From the NCBI RefSeq assembly GCF_900182915.1, contig NZ_FXUG01000007.1, positions 186,001 to 250,000 of the forward strand: a stretch of 64,000 bases of DNA. Reading direction: 5' to 3'. Of this stretch, positions 18,635 through 28,683 are shown one piece after another (the first letter of the stretch is position 1; every line of letters begins with the position of its first letter). Both the position numbers and the translations under genes were made by a program. The notes beneath the pieces are model-generated. The model was not told the origin of the DNA, ran no database searches, and saw only the letters and a list, made by a program, of their open reading frames with translations. The DNA comes from Neorhodopirellula lusitana. GTDB lineage: Bacteria; Planctomycetota; Planctomycetia; Pirellulales; Pirellulaceae.

Positions 18635-20842
18635 TTACTGGAATCGAAACACAACATTCCGGTAGACCCAAGCGAGCAATTCTTCCGACCAACTATCGAT
18701 CAAGCGACGTTGCCCGCAAACGATCTTCGCCGTTACGTCGACGTCGCCACGGAACCCATCGCTATCGATCCCCTGAAGTGCCCCCGCGGGAATCTTCCCC
18801 ACGACATCGACCACGTTCGTGCCGTCCGCACGTCGTCGCGCGATCCCACCCACACTCTCCACCGTCGCCTCAAAAGACTCAGTGGGCCGCGTCTCAATCG
18901 CAAACCGAATCGGCAGCACATCGCCCGCCAGGTGTCGCTGCATGACCTCGCCGCCGCGTGACTCGGGCAACTTAAGATCCAGCTCCCACTCACCGTCAGG
19001 CTGAATCACCGCGAACAACCGGTCGCCACGACTGACCGGTCGGGATCGAAGTTTTTCATGAAGCCGCCAGCCAACCAGGATCCCGTCGATCGGAGCACGA
19101 ACGATCAAATCCGACCGCATTTTCTGGTTGATCTCCAAGCGGCTACCCAGGGTCTCAATCTCGTTCTGCAGCGTGCGTTGTTCAATCGTGTTTTGAGCCG
19201 CTTCCCGAGGATCATCATTTCCCGCTAACTGCAACGCTCTTAGTGAAGCAAGCTTGGCGGTCGCGGTGGCCAATTGGCCCGTCAGGCTTTGTGATTCTCG
19301 CTGAACATCAGGGTTTTCAAGCTGCAACAAGGCATCTCCATTCGCAACGCGATCGCCATCATGCACCTCGATCGAATCCACAACACCATCGACGGAAGCA
19401 AAGATCGCTTGTCGCGCTACCGGACGCGCCGTCCCCGTGGCAATGATCGTGTGGTCTACCCGAATCAGCCACGCGGCGGCGGACAGTCCAACCAGGCACA
19501 CCACGATCGCGACTGCCCAATTTCGGATCGCACTCCGCGACATTCCAGCCAGTGGTCGACGGAGCGGCAAAGCAAACACGTCGTCGTATCGAGTCGCATT
19601 GGTTAACGCAACCGACGCCTCTTGAGCAACCTCCATCGCGGCGGGCGACACGCGAGTGCAAACATCGCCAGTGAACGTTTCCAAAATGATCATCGCTAGC
19701 GGCATCGCTGAATCGGACGAAACCTGCTCGTCCGAAAGATCGTCACTGGTGTTCTCACGATGGTGAGGAACTGGAATGACCATCGCTGACAGTACACCGG
19801 ACTCGTCGAGGTATTCTTCGAGAGGCTCCTGTATCTGCGGCGGCAGAGCATCGCAAACCAATCCAAGCGGCTCCTGCGGTTGTGCGTGTTCCAGCACCTC
19901 GATGTCGGCCAAGCCAGCCGCTGTCCCCTGCGACGGTGAGTCAAACGCCATCGAATCCGACGCCGATGAATTCGGTGGCGGCAACACCATTGGCGTGCCC
20001 ATCACCGCAACTTTGCTGGCGAGTCGATTGATCGAACGGACCAGCGGCGAGCGTTTATCAACCACCGCCGAGCCACTGATCGCTTTGACTTGATACTTAC
20101 GACGTCGCCCTCGCGAAGTCGCCAACAGCACCACCGCTCGTTCACACGGCAACAAACGTGGCAACTCGGAAGCAATTCGATAAGCCGTTGCGGTCGGGTC
20201 AAGCGTTTCATGGAATCGACGCAGCGAAGCCCGAACCGCCGCCAGACGATCCAACTCATTTCCAGCCTCATTGGTTCGCATCTGTTCCGCGCGGGTCAGT
20301 TCCTGTTGAACTTTGTTCGTGCTCGAACCCTTGGATGCGTCCGCCATGAATCGGGTTTGCTGGACGGCGGCAACACACGCCGCCATCAATCTCAGCGCTG
20401 GCAGGCGATCTCGCACCTGAAAATGATCGTCTTGAACGACCAACACGCTGCATCGCCCCGGCGCTGGTAACAGCTCCGCCGTGAATCCGCTGCACGAACG
20501 CACTGGTTGCCCGGCCATCACGATGCCGCCGTTCGCCACGGTCGCAACTTCCGTCGACGCAACCGACTGCAACGCACCTTCCAGCAGGTGCCGCACCTGT
20601 TGTCGATCAATACCGTCAGCAATTTCCGCATTGCTAACCAGCATTCGTGGCTGGTCCCAGTCGACATCCTGGACAGCGACCAATGCGGCCGAGAGCCATT
20701 CGCCCAGTTGGGCCGCCAGTCGCTGCAGGAATTCCTCCCGGCTTGCCGCCTGATCGGCGATTTGGGCCACAACGCCCGGCACATCACGGAGTTCCGTGGA
20801 CTCAGGCGGCGTTGTTTCGGAACTGGTGGAAGAGCGCGTCAT
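18635..20842 (-). CDS. GAF-domain / HlyD fusion membrane protein
   Basis: 735 residues from the ATG at 20842; the frame extends to 20896 without a better start. The N-terminal ~430 residues are soluble and include GAF-like segments (ATAYRIASELPRLLPCERAVVLLATSR and VLSAMVIPVPHHRENTS). One membrane span follows (AIRNWAVAIVVCLVGLSAAA), then a HlyD adaptor with a lipoyl-like half-motif (ASVDGVVDSIEVHDGDRVANGDALLQLENP), a coiled hairpin and a second half (IVRAPIDGILVG). It sits 61 bp upstream of the M50-HlyD gene, so the two are probably co-transcribed and may form one complex. A cytosolic sensor joined to a periplasmic adaptor is unusual. The ligand is unknown. Confidence 0.8.
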   Translation of the reverse strand: MTRSSTSSETTPPESTELRDVPGVVAQIADQAASREEFLQRLAAQLGEWLSAALVAVQDVDWDQPRMLVSNAEIADGIDRQQVRHLLEGALQSVASTEVATVANGGIVMAGQPVRSCSGFTAELLPAPGRCSVLVVQDDHFQVRDRLPALRLMAACVAAVQQTRFMADASKGSSTNKVQQELTRAEQMRTNEAGNELDRLAAVRASLRRFHETLDPTATAYRIASELPRLLPCERAVVLLATSRGRRRKYQVKAISGSAVVDKRSPLVRSINRLASKVAVMGTPMVLPPPNSSASDSMAFDSPSQGTAAGLADIEVLEHAQPQEPLGLVCDALPPQIQEPLEEYLDESGVLSAMVIPVPHHRENTSDDLSDEQVSSDSAMPLAMIILETFTGDVCTRVSPAAMEVAQEASVALTNATRYDDVFALPLRRPLAGMSRSAIRNWAVAIVVCLVGLSAAAWLIRVDHTIIATGTARPVARQAIFASVDGVVDSIEVHDGDRVANGDALLQLENPDVQRESQSLTGQLATATAKLASLRALQLAGNDDPREAAQNTIEQRTLQNEIETLGSRLEINQKMRSDLIVRAPIDGILVGWRLHEKLRSRPVSRGDRLFAVIQPDGEWELDLKLPESRGGEVMQRHLAGDVLPIRFAIETRPTESFEATVESVGGIARRRADGTNVVDVVGKIPAGALQGIDSDGFRGDVDVTAKIVCGQRRLIDSWSEELLAWVYRNVVFRFQ

Positions 20843-20944
20843 CACCCCAGAATAATCTGGCGGAGCGAAAACACACCCTTTTTCAGCGAAGCTCACCTCT
20901 TCGCCAGATCGCTACCGATCGAAATTCAGGCCGATTCAAACGGA

Positions 20945-22069
20945 TCAAGATCCCGGAATCGGTGGCGGCGTCGACTGAGCAAATGCTGCCGATAAGGGTG
21001 CAATCGTACCGGCGGCAACCCAGGAGGGCATGCCTTGCTTCCAAACCAACGTTTCCGCGCTGACTTCGCTGCTGGCGATTCCCGACTGCATTTGAGCCGT
21101 GGTGTAAGGTCCCTTCGACTCGCCTGCGACCGCGACATACCAAGCATCTGCGGCAGGAACTGGCGGTGGACCGCTAGCCGCCGCCGGAGCTGCTCCACCG
21201 GCGACACCCCCCATCGCGCCGGGCAGCATGCGTCCAGCCATCGCGACACCTAACCCGAGGCCGAGACCGTCTGCGGCACCGCCACCACCACCGCCTTCCG
21301 CCGCGGCAGTCATCGCTTGTCCCATTTGGTATTGCTGGAATCGATTCAGGTCACCGATCACGCCCATGCTGGTCCGAGTGTCGAGTGCTTTTTCAACCGA
21401 CTCGGGCAGGGAAATGTTGACGATGAACAGTGCCGGGCAATCCAGCCCGTACTCATCATCGATCCGCTCCACCACGCTCTTGCGTAGGGTTTCGCCCAAC
21501 GCCGCGTAGTTGCTAGCCAAATCCAATGCCGCAATCTTTGAACTGCCAATCAAGTCCGCGAACGTGCTTTGAATCATCGACCGCATGAACGTGTTGATGT
21601 CGTCGGAACTGAAGTCACCATCGGTACCAACGATTTCCTTCAGCAACGCCTTGGGCTCAATCGCCTTCAACGAATACGTACCAAACGCCCGTAAGCGAAT
21701 CGGCCCGAACTCAGGATCTCGCAACATGATCGGGTTGGGAGTGCCCCACTTCATGTCCGTGATCTGGGTCGTGCTAACGAAGTACACTTCCGCCTTGAAC
21801 GGGCTGTCGAATCCGTACTTCCAGCCCTGCAGCGACGTCATCACCGGCATGTTGGCCGTCGTCAATTCGTAGTGACCTGGCGGATACACATCGGCGATCT
21901 CGCCTTGATAGACGAAGACCGCCATCTGCCCTGGACGCACGATCAGCTGAGCGCCGTTCTTGATCTCGTTGTCATGCCGAGGGAATCGCCACACCAATGT
22001 GTGTTTGGTGTCGTCGATCCACTCGACGATGTCAATCAATTCAGATTGAATGAAATCAAAAAGGCCCAT
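20945..22069 (-). CDS. SPFH-domain protein with C-terminal GYF-type domain
   Basis: 374 residues from the ATG at 22069 (MGLFDFIQSELIDIVEWID); the frame to 22165 adds nothing family-like. Residues 1-250 match the SPFH / virion-core-protein (YdjI-like) group: LVWRFPRHDNEIKNGAQLIVRPGQMAVFVYQG, then a prohibitin-like body and DEYGLDCPALFIVNISLPESVEKALD. A Gly/Ala-rich linker (about 260-310) leads to a GYF_2-type module (WYVAVAGESKGPYTTAQMQSGIAS and TLVWKQGMPSWVAAG). There is no transmembrane segment. YdjI-type proteins are tied to membrane-stress or lipid microdomains in other bacteria; that role here is inference. It lies just upstream of the GAF-HlyD gene (102 bp). Confidence 0.85.
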   Translation of the reverse strand: MGLFDFIQSELIDIVEWIDDTKHTLVWRFPRHDNEIKNGAQLIVRPGQMAVFVYQGEIADVYPPGHYELTTANMPVMTSLQGWKYGFDSPFKAEVYFVSTTQITDMKWGTPNPIMLRDPEFGPIRLRAFGTYSLKAIEPKALLKEIVGTDGDFSSDDINTFMRSMIQSTFADLIGSSKIAALDLASNYAALGETLRKSVVERIDDEYGLDCPALFIVNISLPESVEKALDTRTSMGVIGDLNRFQQYQMGQAMTAAAEGGGGGGAADGLGLGLGVAMAGRMLPGAMGGVAGGAAPAAASGPPPVPAADAWYVAVAGESKGPYTTAQMQSGIASSEVSAETLVWKQGMPSWVAAGTIAPLSAAFAQSTPPPIPGS

Positions 22070-22206
22070 GCTAATATCCCAAATCACAGTCGGTTCAAGC
22101 GGTTGAATATTTCCCCTTTGTAACTTGAAACGATACCCCCTGACAACGTGGGAATACTGAATCACGTGCAGCCGCTGAATTGCACCGCAGCGGCTTGTCG
22201 GACCAG

Positions 22207-24669
22207 CTAGGCCAGCTTCACGACACGCAACCGCAAAGCATTCGCAATCACCGACACACTTGAAAAACTCATGGCCGCCGCCGCAATCATGGGGCTTAGC
22301 AGGACGCCAAAAATGGGATACAGCAAGCCAGACGCGACAGGAATCCCAAGGGCGTTGTAGATAAATGCGAAGAAAAGATTTTGCCGAATGTTCCGCATCG
22401 TCTTCCGACTCAAGTGAATCGCCGCCACAACGCCTCGCAGATCGCCACCCACCAAAGTCACGCCCGCGGATTCAATCGCCACGCCCGCACCAGTTCCCAT
22501 CGCGATTCCGACATCTGCGGCCGCCAACGCCGGAGCATCGTTGATGCCGTCCCCAGCCATCGCGACTCGCAAGTTTTCCGCCTTCAGCTCCTCGACGAAA
22601 CGGTGTTTGTCCGCCGGTGAGATTCCGGCGTGATACTCGTTAATCCCCAACTCGCCTGCAATCGCACGGGCAGTGGGTTCGGCATCGCCAGTCAACATCA
22701 CCACTCGGATACCCAAATCGTTCAACTGCGCCAACGCATCCGGAGTACTCGCCTTGATCGGGTCGCTGACCGCGATCGTGGCAACGTGCTTTCCATCAAC
22801 CGCAACATGGACCATCGTGGCAACGACTCGCTGCCTACCATCGGAACCCGTCTTCGATGCATCCAAGGCCACATCGTCAACAACGGTTTGTTCATTGGAC
22901 TGCGTTTGGATGCCCTCACCTTTTAAGTAGTCAGGGTTGCCCACCAACACACTCTTGCCGTTCACCGTCGCCCGCACACCGCTGCCGGTATCGCTAGAAA
23001 AATTGGCTGCATCGGGAACGGACAATTCATCCCTTCGAGCGCGTCGCATCACGGCCTGGGCCAATGGATGTTCACTGTGGGTCTCCACCGAGGCAGCCAG
23101 CGCCAGCACGTCCGCCTCGCTAAGTTCGCCGAACGTTTTGATGGAAGTGATCTCCGGACGTCCCTCGGTGAGCGTCCCCGTCTTGTCGATCACCAACACA
23201 TCGATGTCGGTCAAGACTTCAAGGACCTCAGCGTTCTTGATCAGCACGCCCTCCTTTGCACCACGCCCCACACCCACCATCACCGACATCGGCGTCGCCA
23301 ACCCCAACGCACAAGGACAAGCGATGATCAGGACCGCGACCGCCGCCACAAAGGCGTGTGCCAATTGAGGTGCCGGCCCCCAAATCGCCCAACCAACAAA
23401 GGCTGCGATCGAACAAGCGATGACCGTCGGTACGAAGTACTGCGCGACCGTGTCGACCAGCTTCTGAATCGGTGCCCGGCTGCGTTGTGCCTCGGCCACC
23501 ATTTGCACGATTCGGCTCAACACCGTGTCGTTTCCCACGCCCACCGCTTCCATCACAAACGCACCCGTTTGATTCAGCGTGCCGCCGGTCACATCGTCGC
23601 CATCTAGCTTCTTCACCGGGTAAGGCTCCCCCGTCAACATCGACTCGTCCACGGTGCTTTCTCCGCTGACAATCCGGCCGTCCACCGGCACCTTTTCCCC
23701 GGGCCGCACACGCAAACGATTGCCTTTCGCAACATCCGCCAACGCCACATCCCGTTCGCCATCGGACGTGACCAGATGTGCGGTCTCGGGTGCCAACTGC
23801 ATCAGCTCACGAATCGCGCCACCGGTTTGCTGCCTTGCTCGCAGTTCGAGCACCTGCCCGAGCAAGACGAGTGTGATGATCACAGCCGCGGCTTCGAAGT
23901 ACAGCGGCGGTGTGCCGTTTTCAAAGAATGCTGCTGGCACGATCCCAGGTGCGGCAACGCTAACGACGCTGAAGAAAAACGCCGCCAAGCTTCCGACTGC
24001 TATTAGCGAAAACATGTTCAGGTTGAGGCTGCGAAATGACTTCACGCCACGCACCAACAAAGGCCAACCGCAACCAAACACGACAATCGTCGCCAAGACA
24101 AACTGCACCCAACCGGACACAGCGGACGGCAGCCAATCATGGATCGGAACGCCGACCATCGGACCCATCGCGATCACGAACAGCGGTAGCGAAAACGCGA
24201 CCGCCCACCAGAACCGATTCTGCATGTCTCGATACTGCTGGTCATCGTTGCTCGCCGGATCGACAAACTTTGGCTCCAAGTCCATCCCACAAATCGGGCA
24301 ATCGCCGGGGCCAACCTGTTCAATCTCCAAATGCATCGGGCACGTGTAAATCGCATCAGCTTGCCCTTCCGTTGGACGAACACGGTCCGCATTGGTCGAC
24401 TTGGGACCACCGCTGCCGCAACCACAGCAACTTGACTCACCAGGCGAGGCCGCCGGTAAATCGTCGTGCGAGTGCTTATCGGCTGACTGTTTCGCCACTC
24501 TCTGTTGATGCCTAGCCAAAACGCCAGCGGGATCGGCTTCAAACTTCTTCACACATCCCGGACTGCAAAAGAAATAGTTCTTTCCTTCGTATTGCGAACG
24601 CAAAGACGTTGCAGGATCGACCTGCATTCCGCAGACAGGATCGGTAACCTTCAGTTCGGTGAGTGACAT
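22207..24669 (-). CDS. Copper-translocating P1B-type ATPase
   Basis: 820 residues. An N-terminal YHS domain ([12 protein letters not shown] to about 50) is followed by a Cys cluster CCGCGSGG (81-88) and a heavy-metal-binding domain (YTCPMH to [10 protein letters not shown], 108-133). Then comes the ATPase core: ion-binding CPC at 451-453, TGEP in the actuator domain (347-350), the phosphorylation site DKTGTLT (495-501), the SEHPLAQA nucleotide-site motif and [17 protein letters not shown] and MSFSSVSV in the last spans are the TM7/TM8 motifs of Cu(+) exporters (P1B-1). It should pump cuprous ion out of the cytoplasm. No copper regulator or chaperone gene is adjacent. Confidence 0.94.
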   Translation of the reverse strand: MSLTELKVTDPVCGMQVDPATSLRSQYEGKNYFFCSPGCVKKFEADPAGVLARHQQRVAKQSADKHSHDDLPAASPGESSCCGCGSGGPKSTNADRVRPTEGQADAIYTCPMHLEIEQVGPGDCPICGMDLEPKFVDPASNDDQQYRDMQNRFWWAVAFSLPLFVIAMGPMVGVPIHDWLPSAVSGWVQFVLATIVVFGCGWPLLVRGVKSFRSLNLNMFSLIAVGSLAAFFFSVVSVAAPGIVPAAFFENGTPPLYFEAAAVIITLVLLGQVLELRARQQTGGAIRELMQLAPETAHLVTSDGERDVALADVAKGNRLRVRPGEKVPVDGRIVSGESTVDESMLTGEPYPVKKLDGDDVTGGTLNQTGAFVMEAVGVGNDTVLSRIVQMVAEAQRSRAPIQKLVDTVAQYFVPTVIACSIAAFVGWAIWGPAPQLAHAFVAAVAVLIIACPCALGLATPMSVMVGVGRGAKEGVLIKNAEVLEVLTDIDVLVIDKTGTLTEGRPEITSIKTFGELSEADVLALAASVETHSEHPLAQAVMRRARRDELSVPDAANFSSDTGSGVRATVNGKSVLVGNPDYLKGEGIQTQSNEQTVVDDVALDASKTGSDGRQRVVATMVHVAVDGKHVATIAVSDPIKASTPDALAQLNDLGIRVVMLTGDAEPTARAIAGELGINEYHAGISPADKHRFVEELKAENLRVAMAGDGINDAPALAAADVGIAMGTGAGVAIESAGVTLVGGDLRGVVAAIHLSRKTMRNIRQNLFFAFIYNALGIPVASGLLYPIFGVLLSPMIAAAAMSFSSVSVIANALRLRVVKLA

Positions 24670-24690
24670 GTTTCGGTATCCAGTGAAGGG

Positions 24691-25398
24691 CTAACCAATC
24701 AAAGCACCAGCCACCGCCAGCGAGATCAGCCCCAGGAAGAGTATCAGTACGCCCCAAACTACCTTCGAGGTCTTGTACCTCACCTGGGGCGTTGCCGCGA
24801 TCACCTCCTTGTAATGCTCCGAGAAAACGACCGTGCCTTTCTGGCAAAGTAGTAGGTACAGAAAATACACAGAGAATAGCGTGCCAATGGGGAACGCCAA
24901 TAATCCAAGCAGGCTCAAGATCACGGCACTAACGCGAGACCACGGACGCAATGCGTACAAACCAATCGCGGTGCCAAACTGAATCACCGCCAGAACCAAA
25001 CAAACATATCCCTGCGTTGCCGCGCTACCAAACTCTTGAGGGTTCAGCACAAGCAACGAACCAGCCAACGCCAACAGAACCGCTCCGATGATATACAGCG
25101 ACCGAATCGACTTGACGGACACCTCGTGATTGAGATGAGCACGCCGGATGGACTCGAAATCCGAGCCAACGGGCACATCATCGATTTCAGAGGTTGGCAG
25201 ATACGGATTGATTCCGATCTCACGATTCGTTCCGAACGCTTGTCTGCCCGCAACTTCCGCCGCATTCAGACTGCCAAAGCCAGGCCGCGACGTCCCTTCA
25301 TGATGACGACCGGTGTCATTCAGTTCGACATCACGCGAACCAGCGTCATCGGCGTCAGGGTTCCCAAAGAACGGATTGTCATCGTTTGAATTCGACAA
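24691..25398 (-). CDS. Four-span membrane protein, unknown function
   Basis: 235 residues. The first ~85 are polar and acidic with no known motif. Four hydrophobic spans follow: SLYIIGAVLLALAGSLLVL, YVCLVLAVIQFGTAIGLYAL, VSAVILSLLGLLAFPIGTLF plus an adjacent VYFLYLLL, and VVWGVLILFLGLISLAVAGAL. The stop is 21 bp before the copper ATPase start on the same strand, suggesting co-transcription, although nothing in the protein indicates metal binding (no Cys or Met clusters). I do not recognise the family. Confidence 0.7.
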   Translation of the reverse strand: MSNSNDDNPFFGNPDADDAGSRDVELNDTGRHHEGTSRPGFGSLNAAEVAGRQAFGTNREIGINPYLPTSEIDDVPVGSDFESIRRAHLNHEVSVKSIRSLYIIGAVLLALAGSLLVLNPQEFGSAATQGYVCLVLAVIQFGTAIGLYALRPWSRVSAVILSLLGLLAFPIGTLFSVYFLYLLLCQKGTVVFSEHYKEVIAATPQVRYKTSKVVWGVLILFLGLISLAVAGALIG

Positions 25399-25433
25399 GA
25401 GTAACGATCCGTTTTAAGTGTTGCGGCTAGAAA

Positions 25434-26492
25434 TCAATCGACTAAAAATCGGTGTACTGTCGTCTCACGAAATGCTCCGCTGGGGCGCAACAACGTGCTG
25501 GGAAAGCCGGGGCGATTCGGAGCATTGGGATGATGTTGAGTTTCCAAGCAAAACGCATCGTGGCCCGCATGCCCGGCTGTATGCTCATCACCCGACAAAT
25601 GATTGGCGGTGTAAAGCTGCATCGCCGGTTGGGTGCTTTCAATCTCCAGCACCCGACCGGTCGACGGATCGGCCACGCGTGCCGCTTTGCGAAGCATTCC
25701 CGCTGGCCCATCAACCACATAGCAATGATCATATCCCTTTGTTTCAGGCAGCTGATCGATTCGCTTTGCAAACGTCTCCGCCGTTAGGAAATCAAACGGC
25801 GTGTCTTTAACAGATCCAATCTTTCCGGTCGGGATCAAGTCTTCGTCCACATCAAGAATCTCGCTCGCGTGAATCACCGCCACGTGGTTCAACGCAGGTC
25901 CCGAACCCACACCGCCCAAGTTCCAATAGGCGTGGTTGGTCAAATTCACGTGAGTCGGCGCGGACGTCGTCGCACCGTATTCAATCACCAATTCGTTCGC
26001 ATCGTTCCAGCGATACTCGGTCGTCACCGTGATCTCCCCCGGAAAGCCCTCATCGCCATCGGGGCTGACCAGCGTGTAACGGACCCCTTGGCCCTTCTCG
26101 GCGTCGTCCGCCAATAGCTCGGTACCCCACAGCTTGTGTGAAAAGTTATTGTCGCCGCCATGCAAACAGTGCTCGCCGTGATTCTTCGTGACGTTGTACT
26201 CCACACCATCAACCTCAAACTTCGCATGCCCGATGCGATTGCAGAAACGACCGATCGAGCTGCCAAATCCGGGGTGCGGTTTCAGGTAACGATCGATCGA
26301 GTCGAAAACCAGATTCACGTTCGCCAGATTGCCGTCACGATCCGGCACCTCCACTTCCAAAAGCGACGCACCCCAGTTCATCACCGTCACTCGATTGCCA
26401 TGCCGATTGGTCAGCGTAATCTTTTCGACGGGAAGTCCGGCCGTCGTCGTACCGAAAGATTGAGTTTTCGCAGGCGTATTCTTCTCGGACAT
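25434..26492 (-). CDS. galM: Aldose 1-epimerase (galactose mutarotase), cytosolic
   Basis: 352 residues, no signal peptide. It interconverts alpha and beta anomers of aldoses such as galactose. Recognisable parts are NWGASLLEVEVPDRDG, FGSSIGRFCNRIGHAKFEVDG, NHGEHCLHGGDNNFSHKLWG, VNLTNHAYWNLGG with the catalytic His, KGYDHCYVVDG and the late SGDEHTAGHAGHDAFCLETQHHPNAPN containing the catalytic-base glutamate. A second, exported epimerase lies at 53396-54547. It is the first gene of the minus-strand run that continues into the membrane protein and copper ATPase, with a 35-bp gap, and its start faces the YdeI-like gene. Confidence 0.93.
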   Translation of the reverse strand: MSEKNTPAKTQSFGTTTAGLPVEKITLTNRHGNRVTVMNWGASLLEVEVPDRDGNLANVNLVFDSIDRYLKPHPGFGSSIGRFCNRIGHAKFEVDGVEYNVTKNHGEHCLHGGDNNFSHKLWGTELLADDAEKGQGVRYTLVSPDGDEGFPGEITVTTEYRWNDANELVIEYGATTSAPTHVNLTNHAYWNLGGVGSGPALNHVAVIHASEILDVDEDLIPTGKIGSVKDTPFDFLTAETFAKRIDQLPETKGYDHCYVVDGPAGMLRKAARVADPSTGRVLEIESTQPAMQLYTANHLSGDEHTAGHAGHDAFCLETQHHPNAPNRPGFPSTLLRPSGAFRETTVHRFLVD

Positions 26493-26630
26493 GGATCGAA
26501 CGTTTCAGAAAGGGAGTGCAGGAGTGACTCCCCATTATTCCTTCTCGGTGTCTCGCCACGCAACCGGGGGAAGAGTCTTCCCGCGTATCGCGGGAAAGAC
26601 TGCTGGTTGGGCAACCGAAAGGATGCCAGT

Positions 26631-27320
26631 ATGGTTTCACCAGTGAACAGCCCGCTCACCGGTACACAGGCGGATCCACATCATGCTAGCCCCAGCTACA
26701 CCAGCCTCACACGTGCCAACCCCACGCAAAACCTGCTCAACAAAATGCCAGCCCCCACTCCGGAACGAACCAGGTCTTTCCCGACTCCGAAACATTTTGC
26801 GAAATGGCTCGCCGACTACCATGCCACCGAATCGGAATTGTGGATCAAGATTCACAAGAAGGCATCCGGGTTGGAAACCATTACTTGGAACGAGGCCGTC
26901 ATCGAGGCTCTCCGGTGGGGATGGATTGACGGGATAAAGAAGTCGCTGAACCAAGACTCCTACCTGCAACGATTCACACCACGGCGGAAAGGAAGCAATT
27001 GGTCCAAACGAAATCGAGAGCATGTCGAGAAGATGATCCGCGAAGATCGGATGCACGAACCAGGCCTGATGCACGTTCGTGCCGCCAAGGCCGACGGTCG
27101 CTGGGAAGCGGCCTACGCGGCAAGCGAAATGCAGGTTCCTGAAGATTTCATCGCAGCCGTCGACGCTTGCCAGCACGCATCGCAAACGTTTGCCAAACTC
27201 AACAAGTCAAACCGCTACGTGATCGGACACCAACTGACCAGTGCTAAAAAACCGGAGACAAGACAACGCCGATTCACCAAGCTTTTGAACATGCTCAAAC
27301 AGGGAGAAAAGCCTGGCTAG
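26631..27320 (+). CDS. YdeI/OmpD-associated family protein
   Basis: 229 residues from the ATG at 26631. The ATG at 26745 (MPAPTPERTRSFPTPKHF, 191 residues) is also plausible and closer to the family's usual start. The open frame reaches 26160 but runs antisense through galM and is rejected there. The core reads SFPTPKHFAKWLADYHATESELWIKIHKKASG, TWNEAVIEALRWGWIDG and QRFTPRRKGSNWSKRNREHVEKMI, all typical of YdeI proteins, which are annotated as bacteriocin-protection or antimicrobial-resistance factors. The biochemical activity is not established. It is divergent from galM. Confidence 0.85.
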   Translation: MVSPVNSPLTGTQADPHHASPSYTSLTRANPTQNLLNKMPAPTPERTRSFPTPKHFAKWLADYHATESELWIKIHKKASGLETITWNEAVIEALRWGWIDGIKKSLNQDSYLQRFTPRRKGSNWSKRNREHVEKMIREDRMHEPGLMHVRAAKADGRWEAAYAASEMQVPEDFIAAVDACQHASQTFAKLNKSNRYVIGHQLTSAKKPETRQRRFTKLLNMLKQGEKPG

Positions 27321-27390
27321 CCGAACGACGATCAGCTTGTTGAAAACGAACACTCGTGACCCGGCGTTCGAGCAACGCCACATCCCGGCA

Positions 27391-27502
27391 ACACCATGTG
27401 CCCACAACACCATATGCCCACAACACTGCATTTCGGCCAACAACTCATTTGATCCGCACTGCGTTTGATAAGCACTGTGTTTGATAAGCACTGTGTTCGA
27501 TC
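27391..27502. repeat. Two adjacent 16-bp tandem repeats
   Basis: ACACCATGTGCCCACA (27391-27406) repeats at 27407-27422 with one change. A different 16-mer, GTTTGATAAGCACTGT, occurs at 27463-27478 and 27479-27494, with a diverged copy before it (27447-27462) and a partial copy after (27495-27502). They lie in the 349-bp gap between the convergent YdeI-like and GAF genes. Nothing gene-like is seen in that gap. Confidence 0.85.
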
Positions 27503-27669
27503 GAGAACGAGCCGAAGCGAGCAACGAGAATTCTCAAGAACGCCCCCCGTCAAACCTTCACCGAACAAGTTTTGTGCCTTTGCACAGCAGCTTGTCGGGC
27601 TTCGCTGTGTTAACGAATCGTGAACTCATGCCGGACACTTCTCCGTCAGCTTCAAGCCGTGATGCCGGA

Positions 27670-28584
27670 TTAATAGTCCTGAACCATGATTCGCCAATCA
27701 TGCAGCTCGCCAGCGTCATACATCGTACCGAGTCGATTGATCCAAATCGGCGACAGTTCCGCTCCTTCGGACAACAACAGCATCCCATCTTTCCGGCGGA
27801 TTGGACGAGCAATTGTCATCCTCGGCTTCAACGCCGAAATCGGTAGCAGCGTGCCATGACTCAACCCGCCCGTGTTCGGTAATAAACCGGAAGAGTTGCG
27901 TCCTGACTTCTTTAGCGATTCGTTGATCTCGTCAGAGTCCATCGGACGCCTGCGACGTATCCGCCGCAAGACCACCCCCGGTCCAAGATAGTGACAACCT
28001 GGCTTTCCGTTGTCGTCGACGTCCGCATCAATCTCGTCGTCGTTCAATGATTTGCAATAATCCAGAACATTGGTAGCCAAGATCGCGACCGATAACTGCC
28101 CGGTAACTTCCTTTAACAAACGGACATGCTCTTCGGTGTAGGCGTCTGGTTCGTTGCTACTGAAAAACAGAAACCCCGTTGGCATTCCACCAACAAACAA
28201 CGGGCATGTCAGTGAGGAACGAACACCCTCCTTGACCATCAATCTGGTTGACCGCGAATCGGGGTGATTCTCAAGGTAGGCGGGCAAATCATTCAGCAGC
28301 CGCGGCTTGCGATGCGTGATCACCAAAGACAGTGATGACTTGGCAAGTTCAGCGGAATAGCCCGTGCGCAGATGAACGTTGTTCTCCGACCGAGCCCATC
28401 GCGCGGTCGCGGTTTGGCAGTCCTCGTCGATCTCGGCAAAACCGATTCGATCGTAGGGAATCAGCCCTTGGAATTGCTCATATACATAGTCAAGTGTGTC
28501 ATCGAGAGTCGCGCCGTGAGAGATGCGGTCTGCCAAACCACCCATCTTCGATTGCGCCGAAACGCGGTCGTCTGTAGTAATCAT
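27670..28584 (-). CDS. GAF-domain protein
   Basis: 304 residues. A single GAF domain occupies about 15-185 (DDTLDYVYEQFQGLIPYDRIGFAEID, then GVRSSLTCPLFVGGMPTGFLFFSSNE and LLKEVTGQLSVAILA), close in style to GAF modules of two-component and diguanylate-cyclase sensors. The rest (about 190-304) is polar and has no output domain I can identify: no HisKA, GGDEF, HD or HTH motifs. It may act through a partner. No signal peptide or membrane span is present. It is divergent from the haloperoxidase gene, with a 433-bp spacer containing a 12-bp palindrome. Confidence 0.8.
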   Translation of the reverse strand: MITTDDRVSAQSKMGGLADRISHGATLDDTLDYVYEQFQGLIPYDRIGFAEIDEDCQTATARWARSENNVHLRTGYSAELAKSSLSLVITHRKPRLLNDLPAYLENHPDSRSTRLMVKEGVRSSLTCPLFVGGMPTGFLFFSSNEPDAYTEEHVRLLKEVTGQLSVAILATNVLDYCKSLNDDEIDADVDDNGKPGCHYLGPGVVLRRIRRRRPMDSDEINESLKKSGRNSSGLLPNTGGLSHGTLLPISALKPRMTIARPIRRKDGMLLLSEGAELSPIWINRLGTMYDAGELHDWRIMVQDY

Positions 28585-28683
28585 GTTTGCCCCTTGAACG
28601 CTTGGCTTTCTATGAAGAAGGGAGGAGCGAACAACCTGCCCTCGACCCTCAAACCTAGGTCACTCTGATGGGTGGGGTGTAAA

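Noticed and set aside
26160-26630. Upstream extension of the YdeI-like frame
   Set aside because: It is antisense to galM; the translated sequence is galM's shadow.
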